Below, piece by piece: positions 11,400-22,949 of a stretch of 64,000 bases of DNA. Within the stretch, counting starts at the first letter, position 1; each line of letters opens with the position of its first letter. The notes under the pieces are model-generated. The model saw only the letters and a program-made list of their open reading frames with translations. It made no database searches and was not told where the DNA came from. Source of the stretch: Geosiphon pyriformis. Its lineage: Eukaryota; Glomeromycota; Glomeromycetes; Archaeosporales; Geosiphonaceae. The position numbers were made by a program, and so were the translations under genes. The DNA is taken from the NCBI GenBank assembly GCA_016748015.1, contig JAAOMT010000630.1, positions 243,357 through 307,356 of the forward strand, read 5' to 3'.

Positions 11400-12700
11400 G
11401 TATTCCATTGTGTGTATCTTCTTTTTAGTTGTGGCTTGCTAAGTAACCAAATAAGTTTTTTATAATTAAGTAATAGGTTAAATGGTTGTTTAAGGTAATG
11501 TTTCTAATTTTGTACTGCCCAATAGATAGTCAAACATTTTAAATCTGTTATGCTGTATATTTTTTCTACTAAGCTAATACTGCAACTAGCATAAATGATT
11601 GAATGTTTTTTTTTGTCTGGTTCAATTTGAGACAAGACTGCTCCAAGTATATTTTTTGAGACATTTGTAGTAATAATAAAACGTTTATTAAAATTAAGGT
11701 ATATTAATATTGGGACTGTAATTAATTGCTGCTTAAAATAATCAAATGCCTTTTACTGGTCTTTTTTTTATAAGTATGGTATATGTTTTAACAATAAGTA
11801 GTGAAGAGGTTTTACAATATTAGAGAATTCTTTAATGAATTTATAGTAGTATCCAGTCAGTCTTAAGAATTTTCTTAGTTTTTATAGATTAGTCAGGACT
11901 GAAAAATTTTTGACTTTTTGGACTTTATTTGGATTGGACTTGACTCTGTTTTTGCCAATTACATGTTTTAAAAATTTCAGCTCAGTTTTTTTGAAGAAAC
12001 ATTTGTCAGAATTAAGTTTTAATTTAGCATCTTAGAGGTGTTTGAAAATCTATTGTAGGTAATGTAAGTGATTATCAAATGTTTTAAAAAACACATTAGT
12101 ATTGTCCAAGTAAATTACAACTGATTTTTAAAGAATTCTCTTGTATACTACATCCATAAAATATTGGAAGATGGCAGGAGCATTGTACAGTCCAAAAGAC
12201 ATTATGTTGAACTCAAAGTTTCTGTTTTGTGTGATAAAAGCTGTTTTTTCTTTGTCTTTGAGATCTATTTCTACTTGTCAATATTTACTGGCTAAGTCTA
12301 ATAATGAGAACCATTTTTTGTATAAAGAGAGTAGAATAACTATTGCTGTAAGTAACACTGTTTAATTTTCAATAATTTACACAAAACCATATTTTCCCCT
12401 TTTTCTTGATAACTAATACCACTAGAAAGGACCAAGGACTTAACAATTTCTTGATTAGTTCATGGTCTAATATTCATTGTACTTCTTTTTTAATTAAATT
12501 ATTACCCATTGAAATTACTTAATATGTTTATTGTTTAACAGAATAGGCATCTTCTGTATTAATCTGATGTTTTACAATGTTTGTGTGTTCAAACTCATTT
12601 TTATTGATAAAGATATTGGCATATTAATTCAATAGAATCTTGAATTGTATTGCTGCAGAGTGTTTAAGTTTCCCAATTTTAATTTATTGATTTCTTTTAA
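11400..12700 (-). pseudogene. Gypsy reverse transcriptase and RNase H, broken
   Basis: The - strand gives FNIMSFGLYNAP near 12200, then VVIYLDNTNVF at 12095-12118, the RT catalytic box. The second catalytic Asp of YLDD is Asn here (YLDN at 12101-12112), a single G to A change on the coding strand. The connection and RNase H region follows, with LKFLKHVIG near 11960, KFLRLTGYYYKFIKEFS near 11850 and KRFIITTNVS near 11675, where the RNase H Asp also reads Asn. Confidence 0.88.
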
Positions 12701-14499
12701 TGTAAACAAATAACTTTTTTTTAGCAAATTCCATACTTGTAAAGTAATGTCACAAAATAAGAACAATTGTGCAAAATCTAGAATAGGCTGAGGTTTCTTA
12801 GGATTCTAAATATTCAGGGAAATAGAACCAACAAAGATTCTTTTGGGAATTTTGATTACATTTTTGATAAGATTCCAAATAAAAATTTTGATATGTTTAT
12901 AAGTTTTAACAATGTATAGATTAGCAATATCAATTAGGAAACAAATTTATGGGTCAGCTTTGAATAGCAAGACTTGGTCTTGAATTTTTCAAACCACTTT
13001 GAAAATATATTGTTGATATAAAAGAATAGAAATGACTGTATTAGTGTAGATAAGTTCTATCTTGTTATTGTCTTCCTTGGTAAAATTAACTATTATGTTT
13101 TCTCTTCTGCTTAATCCAAACTTATTGATTCTTTAGGCAGTGAAGCCTAATTTCTTTTGAGTAGTAATTGGTGTTAATTGTGATATTTTTATGAAAGATA
13201 GGAAAATAGTTTGAGCAATTTTTTTTTGTAATTCAATTGTATAAAATTTATCAAAATTATTCTGTAGTATAATGATAATATTTCTCATGTATTCAGCATT
13301 AATGGTTTTTTTTCCATGTCAATTTCCCTTTTTGCAAGGCTCAATCACTATACTATAGTCCTGACAAAAATTTTAAAAGCTATTTTGAGATCTATTTTTT
13401 CAAGAGAATGTAGAACTATAACTACAGAAGATTGTCTGGAGTATTTTAAATCAAATTCAGCATTGTTTTTATGTGCCTTTTCAAAGCAAATTCTTTTATT
13501 GTTATTATTATACTATTTTAACTCTAATTTTTTAGAAAGATCAGAGTAGATAAGATACTGTTTAATTTCAGTAGTATTACTTAGCTCTTAAAATAACATG
13601 TCTTTAGTGTTAAACTTGTATTTTTTTTCTGGTTCTGGTAATTTAAAAATAGAGTATAGTGTTTTTGGGGGTAGATTAAATAAAAAATCACACTTATCAC
13701 AGTACTAAAAATAACAAAAAATCAAGCAATAATTACACAGTTTTATATTGAAGTCTGCTAGTTTCTGTTTTTGTTTTTCTCAGGTTAAGGCCAGTTCTTG
13801 GTACTGGTCTTAGAATGCTTCAGGATTATCTGTAAATATGTTGTCTATTTTTTTGATTGTTATTAGAACATTTTTTATGATGCATATTTTTTCAATGATG
13901 GCTTTTTTTCACTTGGCTGTGGTTATTTTTCAAATTTCTTCTTTATTATAGGGATATAAGTTTAATTAGTTTATTGCTTGACTATATGTCACAATGAGCA
14001 GGATGTTTTTTTTGGCCTAGTTATTTATTAAAATAGTGTACTGACAAGATTTGTTACATGTTTTTTCTTAGCCAGGAACATCATTCCATAATCTTTTATC
14101 TGGTAGAATTTTGCCACATGTAAGGCATAGTATATGGTCCCATTTGCCTTGTTATTTTGGTTATTTGAATTGTTCTAATATGCACAGTCGACAATAATAT
14201 CTAGTAGTGGTGGGCCATATTTTATTGTTTCTAATATAGACACTCATTAATGATAACTTCTTTTTACAATCAATGCAGATTAATTTCAGAGATTGATAGA
14301 ATTGATTTTTTTGGTTTGGTGCCAGATATATTAATAGTAATGCTTGGAATTTTTTTTCGGTCTTTTCTTTATCTTTTTTTTCTCAGGTAGGTGGTGGTAA
14401 TAGCTTTGTCCTGTAATTATCAGCTCAAAAAACTTGGTAAGTTTTCAAAGTTGACTAAGGAATAGATTTTTTGAACTTAATTAAGTGTTGTTTTGGAGT

Positions 14500-14900
14500 C
14501 ATTATTTGGAAGTGTTCACAAATAGTAAATACTCAAGCATGATATCTGTTAAAAATAATCTAAAGTTTCTGGGTATTCTAGTCAAGCATAGCATGGACTT
14601 TTGTTAGCCAATTGTTTTCTATAAGAGCCTAATATTGTGTGGTTTCTATAACAAGCACTTTGGTGAGAATTTGAATTCTGCTGATTTTAAATAGAAAATT
14701 GTTGATTTTTCTTATTAGAGTCTTTGTATTTTTATCTGCAGTGATAATTTGCACAGTAGCTGCACAATTCACTCAATGACCTAATTGATTTATGAATTGT
14801 TTTGTGATTATACTACCTGCAGATTTACTATTGAGTATTAATTTAATGTTTATTTTTTTTATTTTAATATTAGTGTACATTGTTGTAATTGATTTGTCTT
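14500..14900 (-). pseudogene. Gypsy aspartic protease, broken
   Basis: The - strand reads LILNSKSAGSIITKQF around 14810-14840. In the family the active-site triplet is DSG or DTG; here it is NSK (14824-14832), which needs three G to A changes. Family-like downstream segments include ITADKNTKTLI and VLVIETTQY. Confidence 0.8.
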
Positions 14901-15549
14901 AGTTGATGACAGCTTTACTAAAAAGGTCAGGATTATTCAGGTTGTTAATATTGAATGAAAATATAGTGATGAGTGTATAATCTTTAGTAATTGTGACTGG
15001 TAAGATTGTTTTGGTAATCCAATATTGGTTCAGAGTAGAAAGATTGATTATTTTGACTACATTTTTTTTTTCTAAAGGTGTAGTGTTACAAAAATCTGGA
15101 GTTTTCATAAGACATAATGCTTGGTTAGAATATCTGGCTTGCACCAGTTGCAGTAATAGACTATTGTGCTATACTGATTAGAATAGTCTATTATTAGTTT
15201 GTATCTAATTGTTGCTGGCATTTTTTTATTCTTAATTATAGTCAATTGCTTAAAGTCTAAGTTGGTTGTAAGTAAGTACTTGGTATTAAAGTGTTATTAG
15301 CACTGTTATAGATGGTTAATAATAATTTTGAGGCATTTGTTGTATGTATTGTAATGACTAATATTAAGATACAGAATATTGGAGTCTTAGAGCTTAAAAT
15401 TAATATTTTGTATTATTTGTTTATTAATTATTATAATTAGTTAAAAAAGTATGTAAAATTATATATATATAATAGCTTTATTTTTTAACTTACTAAAAAT
15501 TTAAAGATATCTCTGTTGTTATAGATGTTGATTTTTTCTGTTCTGGTCT

Positions 15550-17190
15550 GCCAACTTTTTTTGGCAGTTCTGAGCAATATGTCTGAATTTCTAACAATAG
15601 TAACAATTATAGAAATCTAATTTCTAGAATTGTTGTTGTTGTTAACAATTCTGTTGCTGTTAGTATTTGTTGTTATTTTTGTTTTTTTGTTGAAGTGGCT
15701 AATAGGTTTCTGCAGTTCTGGCTAAAAATCTCTTAATTTTTTGAATTAATTTCTTACTTAATTGGATAAGCTTGGTGTTAATATTTGAGATTTCATTTAT
15801 GGCCAAATTAATGGCTTGAGTATGATTGGTTTCTTACTCTGCTAACTCGAAATCATAAGCCAAAGTAACAGTATTTAGTAACATAGTTGGATGGTGGAGT
15901 TTTACAGATTGTAGAATACTGCTTCTTAATCCTTTGATGAATTAATTAAGAATCTGTTCTGAGGTATAATATTTTCTTTCAATTGTCTGTATCTGTTAAA
16001 GAATCTGATTAAATCATTCAAAATAAGTGATTACTGCTTTATGATCTTTTTGTTTTATTATACTGAATTGATTTTATAGCTGAATAAGCATATTGGAATC
16101 ACAAAAATACTGTAAAAAGACAAGTTTGAAAGCAGCAAAATTAATTGGTTTCTTTTTAAGACTTTAGTACCAAGAGTTTATAGTTCCTGTCAAAAAAAAA
16201 GCAGTGCTTAAATGGTTTTGATATTATTCCAATTGTTGACAATAATTGTCTTCTTAACTTCTACTATTTAGATATATGCATTATCTTCTTTACTGGAAAA
16301 TTTTTCCAGTTTGGCAATATCTTGGTAAGCTATTATTTAAGTAATAGAAGGTAGTTTACTAATTAATAATGAGGAGTTTAATAACAGTATACTGTATTGT
16401 TCTCCAAATGCTAATGTTAATTGTTTCCTTTTGTTGTTAGAGCCAATAGATAACAAAATGGCTGTTTCTTCTGTAGAGTAGTTGCTAACTCTGTTAAAGA
16501 CTGTGCTAATAGTGGTGCTTAAAAAAACATGCTTTTGCTGAGTTGGCTGGCAATTGAAATAAAATTCCTAAATAACAATTTATATTTTTTTAGGAATTTT
16601 GTCCAAAAATTATTATTATGGTCCTAAGGGTACAAAGTTCTAAAAATTCTTGGAGTTTTTATTTGTGTTTTTGTGAGTTGGTTAAATAAAATTCTACTTT
16701 CTGGTGTTTGATGATATAAAGGAGTAATTGGTAAAAGAAACCTTGATTTCTTGTTGATTGTAGGTTAAACTTGTTTTTGTATAACTATTGTATTATCAGA
16801 TTCGGACTCAAATTCTGTAAAGTTGGGCTTTACTATTTGTTTTTTTTTTTTATTTGAGAGTACTATTGTGTCATGTATTCTTCAACTTTTCTATCAATTA
16901 TTTGCAGGGTCTTAGCTATGACTCAAGTGGTTTCTGTTAAATATGTTAATAACTTTTAATGAATTTGTTCTCCAAGTTTTTTTGTGTTCATTGCTCAACC
17001 TAATAAACAATTGATCTTGGCATATAAATAATAACAGAAATTACTTTCTGTGATAACAGTTTTTGATAATATTCTTAAGTTTTCTCTAAAATGTTAAAAT
17101 AAGGCTTTTTCGTATGGTAAGTAATCTTTTTCTACTGTCTCAATAGTTGTTACTTTTGTGAATTTCTGAAGTGCTTTGTTTTTTTAGATT
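15550..17190 (-). pseudogene. Gypsy gag region with CCHC zinc knuckle, broken
   Basis: A knuckle CX2CX4HX4C is readable on the - strand at 15564-15605 (CYYC, then HIAQNC) with a TAG stop inside it. Upstream, toward 17190, is a long stop-rich region with Gln-rich stretches in the gag position. The start is not recognisable. Confidence 0.7.
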
Positions 17191-17194
17191 TTAT

Positions 17195-17213
17195 AATCTC
17201 ATAGAAAGCACCA
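17195..17213 (-). promoter_or_regulatory. Primer-binding site of the Gypsy element
   Basis: The - strand reads TGGTGCTTTCTATGAGATT two bases from the edge of the right LTR. It begins TGG, the complement of a tRNA CCA end, over a tRNA-length match region. I could not identify the tRNA. Confidence 0.7.
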
Positions 17214-17215
17214 AA

Positions 17216-18210
17216 TATTACAGATAAACTTGGCAGTAATGTTTAGTGCTCTAACTTTTGGGTTAAAAGAAGCTTTAAAGAGTTTTTTATAGGTTTGTCT
17301 GTTGTGTTTGGTTTATTAGTCACTAAAGATCTTTTACTGAAAGTAAATTTACCTGTGAAGTTTTTTAGTTATAAAACACAGAAGTATAGTTTTATAGTGT
17401 TGTAACTTGTTAATATAAGCTTTCTTTTTCAAGCTAGTTGAGTACAGTCACTAGGGTCTAACAATGTCTTTTTACTTTTTTGGTAAGCTAACAAGATAAT
17501 GTTAATATTCAAACTTAGAAAGAGCTTATTTTTTTTACCAGGCTATCACAAAGTCTATTTTTAGACAGTTAATTTTTTTGTATTGTCATTTTACAAAAGA
17601 GAATAAAATAAAAAAAATAAAAAAAAATAAAAAAAAAATAAAAAAAGATAAATTAATATCATTAATTACTATAATTAAGAGCAATTGGTTCAGATTATTA
17701 AGGATTTGAGATGTTTATACTAAGAGCATCTGTTTTAGAATGAAAATATAAAACAATAATTAGTTTGATTAAAACATAAAATAATTGATAATTATGTATT
17801 AATAATTTTGAGTTTTTAATTAAGTCTTTTATTTTTGTAAAATATAATAATTATAAAGAAAAGAAAAATTGATTCTTGTCTATTTGTTCTTTTTTCTAAT
17901 TTCTACAACTATTTATTTTTATATGTTCTTTTTGGTTTTACAGAATTGCTTTTTTAATTGTTTTATTCTTGCTAGCTATTGCTTTGCTATTTCTATTATT
18001 GTTTTATTCTTTTATATTATTATTAGTTATTCTATGTTTTACTTAGTTATTTCATGCTATAATATGTTATCAAGTTTTGTATTATGTTATTCTGAGTTAT
18101 TATGTGTTATTCTGTATTCTTTCATGTTATTCTGTGTTATTTCAATTATCATATTTTTGGTCACATTTTCTCTATAACTTTAGATTGGTTTTTCTATTTG
18201 GATAACAACA
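17216..18210 (-). repeat. 5' LTR of the Gypsy element, uninterrupted copy
   Basis: It is about 995 bp, from TATTACAGATAAACTTGGCA to GGATAACAACA, and aligns with the split copy on the left. The TA at 17581-17582 within TTTTTTTGTATTGTCATTT is the undisturbed equivalent of the Tigger target site. Confidence 0.9.
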
Positions 18211-19750
18211 TAAAGTAATTTTTACAGATAGAAAAAACTGAATTCTAGAGAACTGATTCCTGGCTGGTTTAGTTTGCTTGTCAAGTTTATTAAGAATAAT
18301 AGTTTATCTAATAGTTATGTTTTGGCTTTTTATTTTACTTCTGGTTATTGGTTAAATAATTTTGGTTTTATTGGCAAACATTTTTTAATAAATGAATTAA
18401 ATAATATAGTTGTTTATATGAATAGTTTAATTAAAAATTTGGGGCCTATAAGCATTTACAAAAGTACTGCTGTCTACTTTCTGGATATTAACAAAGATAT
18501 AAAGATTAAAATGTGTGGTCTGCTTTCTTTGACTTTAATGAAATTGTAGACTATTGTTTTTGCTTTGAAGTGTGTTTTAGTATTCAGTTTAGTTGTTTTG
18601 TTTACAAATAATTAAGCATTTTTGGATATAAGTACTTTGTTTAGGAAAAATACAAGTCCTGATTTTTGCAATAAATGCTGAATAGAAAGAGAACATATTT
18701 GCTAAATTATTGTATCAAAGAATTTATTGGTCAATTAGAACAAGATCAAAAGTCATTTCAGAGTTATTAACAATGAGCATGCTAATTTTTTGGTTAATGC
18801 TGTCATTATGTTTGATTTTATGCTGCCCATCAATATGTTATGCTACTTTCTAACCATTGAAGACAGATTTGTCTTTGAAAATGCTCATTATTTTGTTAAG
18901 TATCTTTTTAAAGCCATCAATTTTGTTGGTTAGAATTCCAAATATGTTAATAGTGCTAGATAGTATTTTGTGGTACATAATTGACATAAATAGAACATTT
19001 AATATATGATATCCTAATAGTTGAGTTTAATCTAGTTTTACCAACTCTGCTTTTACAATGTTTTGATCTTATTTCATAAAAGCTCTACACTACTAATTGT
19101 TTGTAACTAAAAAGAAAAAATTATAAAATTCAAGTTATCTTAATATGTTGTGCATTTAATATGAGTTAGTTAAGAACTCTAATCATATGTTTTCTTGTAT
19201 CTATAATCCTGGCACCAGAAAAAATTTGATTTTAAAAATTATTAAAACATGAACTGTTTTGTTGAGTGCTTGTATTACTAATAGTGTGGTAATTTAATTT
19301 TTGCTTAAGACTAAGTTTTTGAATTATTTGTATATATTGCTAGCCAAAGGCTTTATGATAAAGAAATAAATAGTTAATATAATATAATTATTGAATAATA
19401 GTTTCGATAATATGTCTTTAATTATTAATTTGGTCTGAGTTTTGCTAAGAACCACAGATCTACTATGTGATTGTTAACCATCAAGTTAAAAGTGCATTAT
19501 AAGAAATATAATCTCCTATTGCATAATAATTCTGTAATACCAATTATATCTGGTTTGGCATTATTGTGATCTTTTAATATGATTTATAATTTTAGTATTA
19601 AGTTAAATATTCATGTTTGTTTTGGTTTATATCCTTATTTGTTTAGTATATATTTCAGTTTTTTATGTAACTTTTCTGTTGTAAATAGTTTAAGTGTTTA
19701 GTATTGTTTTAATTGGTCTAAGTAGTTAGTTACATGTAGAAAACACATAA
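18211..19750 (+). pseudogene. Decayed LINE, 3' part (RNase H and C-terminus)
   Basis: The frame continues the left LINE piece with RELIPGWFSLLVKFIKNNSL near 18258. An RNase H region follows (18410-18900) in which the expected TDGS active-site box reads MNSL near 18420, then a C-terminal domain with stops, ending around 19750 in an A/T-rich 3' tail. Confidence 0.78.
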
Positions 19751-19849
19751 GCTATACTTAATATAAAAGCTTGTATAATTCTACAATCTTAAAAAGTAGT
19801 TAGATTATACTCATTATTATTATTAAAAATTAAAAACTTTTTTTTATTT

Positions 19850-22800
19850 ACAATTATAACAAAATTAAATATTATAATTAGTATAAATAATGTAAAATTA
19901 AAAAAAAATAAAAAATTAATTTTATTTTTTATAAAAAAAACTCAGCTTTAAAACATAAAAACTAATATTAAAAACACCAAAAAAAAATTTTTGCACTTTA
20001 AAAAAGTTTTTATTAAATATAATAAAGATTTAAAAATATTGTTTTTTGGTTAACTTAATTTTTTTAATTATTTAACAATAATAAGAGAAAAAACAGAAAA
20101 AAAGATAATTTAATTATTAACTTCTTATTAAAAACTTTAAAAATTTAAAAAAAACAAAAATTATATTAAAATTATTTAAGTGGGTTTTTTAACAGAATTT
20201 TAAAACAAAAAAAACTTTTAATTAAAAATAAAAACAGTATTTTAGAATTAACAAAAATTCAGTTTATTATTATATTTATAAAAAATATTTTTATAAAATA
20301 TTATTATAATTATAAATATTTTATTTTAGTTATAATTATAAAAATACAAATTTTTTAATTATTTTTTTAAATTTACTAATATATTTTTTTTATTTAATTT
20401 AATAAATAAGATTTAAATATTATTTAATAAAATAATTTAAAACAAACATATATTATGTACTTAATATATATAATTAATTATTTAGATTAGTTAAAACAAT
20501 ATTATAAATCTATTTTAATTAAAATATTATTAACAATATTTAAAAAAAATACATATAACTTATATATTTTAAAACAAATACATAAGTTTTTTACAATTTT
20601 AAACAAATTTATAATGTTATTTAAAAGTCAGAACTCAAGTTTATAAATAATAAAAAACACAAAACTATTTTAAAATATTAAGTTACTTTTTATAATAAAA
20701 GTTTTAAGTTTTAAATAAACCAACCAAATTTTATTTTGATAAATCATATTTAATATTCAAATAAATTTTACAATTTTATTATCAACTACTATAGTATTTT
20801 TAAAAATTGAAAAATTTTTTTAATACTAATTTCTAAAAATAAAATTTTTATTTAAAGTTATATATAAACTAATATTGTTTATATATAAGAAAAATAACTG
20901 TAAAACACTCAAAAATAACTGGCACAGATCTAATATAAATATTCAAAAAGTTATATGTAAATTCCAAAGACTTTTATAAATCTTAAAATTAGTATTATAT
21001 AAATACAAATAATTAAAAAATTCAATTTTATTACAATAAAAACACAGAACACTACAATAATACCTATTATAAAGCTGTTTTTAAATAGTAATTAACAAAT
21101 ATTAGTACAAAGATTTTATAAAATAAAAATGTAATTTTATAATAAATTTACTTATATGGCTTAAAATTATATGTAAATTAAGATGCCAAACCAAAAATAA
21201 TTTTTTTTAATTAATATTTTTCATCAAAATTCTTTATAATCACATTAATATTAAAATTAACTTTCTAATAAGCTTAATATAAAGCTTTGAAAATATTCTA
21301 AACTAAATAATATGTATTACTTAAAACAATTATGTTAACTGTTTTAATATATTTTTTATAAATATAAATAAAAAGCATAAGACCAATTAAAAGCAGTTAG
21401 CTAATATATTAACTCTTATATTAATTAAAATATTAATATAAATTCTAATTTTCAACCAAGTAATACTAAAATTTTTATTTTTTATAATATTTGTAATATA
21501 ATATCTTTCTAATTAGTAATAATTATAAAAATTTGGCAAATTCAAATCTAATTTAAAAAAAATAAAGTTTAAAACAGTCTAATTATTGAAATATATTACT
21601 ATTAAATTAAAAACAAAACAGATTTTAAGATTAAACAATTACTTACAACTTTATAAGTATTAAAAAAACAAATCATCTATTTTAACTTTAATGTTCAAAT
21701 TTATGTTAATAAAAAATACAATTTTGTCTTTAATTTTTAATAAACCAAAATTTCTTAAAAACTTATTTATATAAACATTAATAATATTCAAATTAACACT
21801 AATAAGACTTTTTTTTACTAAAAAAAACTTATTAAAACCAATTATATTAAAAAAATATAAACTATTAACAAAGAAGAATATGACATAATAAATAATATTA
21901 ATATTTTAAAATTAATTAATTATTAATTTTAATAAATTAAATTAAATTAAATTATTTTAGATTTAAAAATAATTTTATTTATAAGTTTTTTTGTAAAAAA
22001 GTTAACTTTTATTGTAAAGTTAATACATATATTTTGAAAAATTAAAATTAAAATTTTTTATAAAAATTAATTTTTATTATAAAATAATTATTAAAATTTA
22101 TTTAAATAAAAATTAATTATTTTATTATTATATAAATTAAAGCAATATAAATTAAAAAAAAACAAATAAAAATTAAAAAATAATCTATATTAAATACTTA
22201 AACATAAAAATAAGCAATAAGAAAAAAAATAAGAAATTAAACTTTAATTACTTAATGTTTTTTTTAATTAAAAAAAAAAGGTAATAACTTTTATTTTAAA
22301 AATAAAATAATGATTTTTAGTTATAACAACATAAATAAAACCTTTAATAAAAGTATTTTTAATTAATAAAAGTTATTATTATTTTAATATATAATGTTTT
22401 ATATAAATCAAAAATATTTAATTTGTTAAAATTTTTAATTATCATGTTAATAAAAGTAATTGATTTTGTTAATTATATTAAAAAGTCAAACAATAAAAAA
22501 CACTGTAGGCATTAAAAATTAGTAAATTTATATTATATTTGTATTTAAAACCAATTATTTATTATATAATATAACTATTTAAATTTAAAAAATTGTTTTT
22601 TAGAAAAATTATAGGTAAAAAATATAAACAGCATTTATTTAAAATTGTATTTTATGTAAATAATGAACAAATTAAAAAAAATCAATCAGAACAATAAATA
22701 TCTTAAAACACAATTGCTTTTAATAATACATGTATAATAATAATTTGTTACGTATTTTAAAATTAAATTTTAAAATTTGGTTACAATAAAATTTGAAATA

Positions 22801-22850
22801 TATAACTTGAACGTTAGAATTCTATTTGGATGTTTTTTTTTAATACATTT
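19850..22850. other. Extreme A/T desert, no genes
   Basis: About 3 kb is almost entirely A and T with scattered single C or G and practically no CG dinucleotide. No frame, repeat unit or structural RNA stands out. It is either transposon sequence eroded past recognition or a native AT-rich spacer; nothing in it decides between the two. Confidence 0.8.
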
Positions 22851-22852
22851 AA

Positions 22853-22855
<3 letters not shown>

Positions 22856-22893
<38 letters not shown>
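22856..22893. repeat. (ATT)n microsatellite
   Basis: About 12-13 uninterrupted ATT units at the boundary between the A/T desert and the gene-rich part. Confidence 0.95.
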
Positions 22894-22895
<2 letters not shown>

Positions 22896-22949
22896 TTGCA
22901 TCAATATTTGGAAATTAAATTAAAATTTGAATAGTGCATTACTTTATCG

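Larger units (their letters stand above)
2840..18210 (-). mobile_element. Ty3/Gypsy LTR retrotransposon, decayed, inserted in the LINE
   Basis: Two direct repeats of about 995 bp (2840-9087 once the Tigger insert is removed, and 17216-18210) flank an 8.1 kb interior. Read on the - strand the interior gives gag with a CCHC knuckle, aspartic protease, reverse transcriptase, RNase H and integrase in the Ty3/Gypsy order. The primer-binding site adjoins the right LTR and the polypurine tract adjoins the left LTR, as expected for a - strand element. LTR ends read TGTTA...AACAACA, partly mutated to TATTA and ATATTA. The flanking 5 bases (TATAT at 2835-2839, TAAAG at 18211-18215) do not match, so a target duplication is not demonstrated. 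Every coding domain is broken by stops. Confidence 0.9.

Noticed and set aside
2835-18215. Five-base target duplication of the Gypsy element
   Set aside because: TATAT and TAAAG differ at two positions, at least one a transversion, so no duplication can be claimed.
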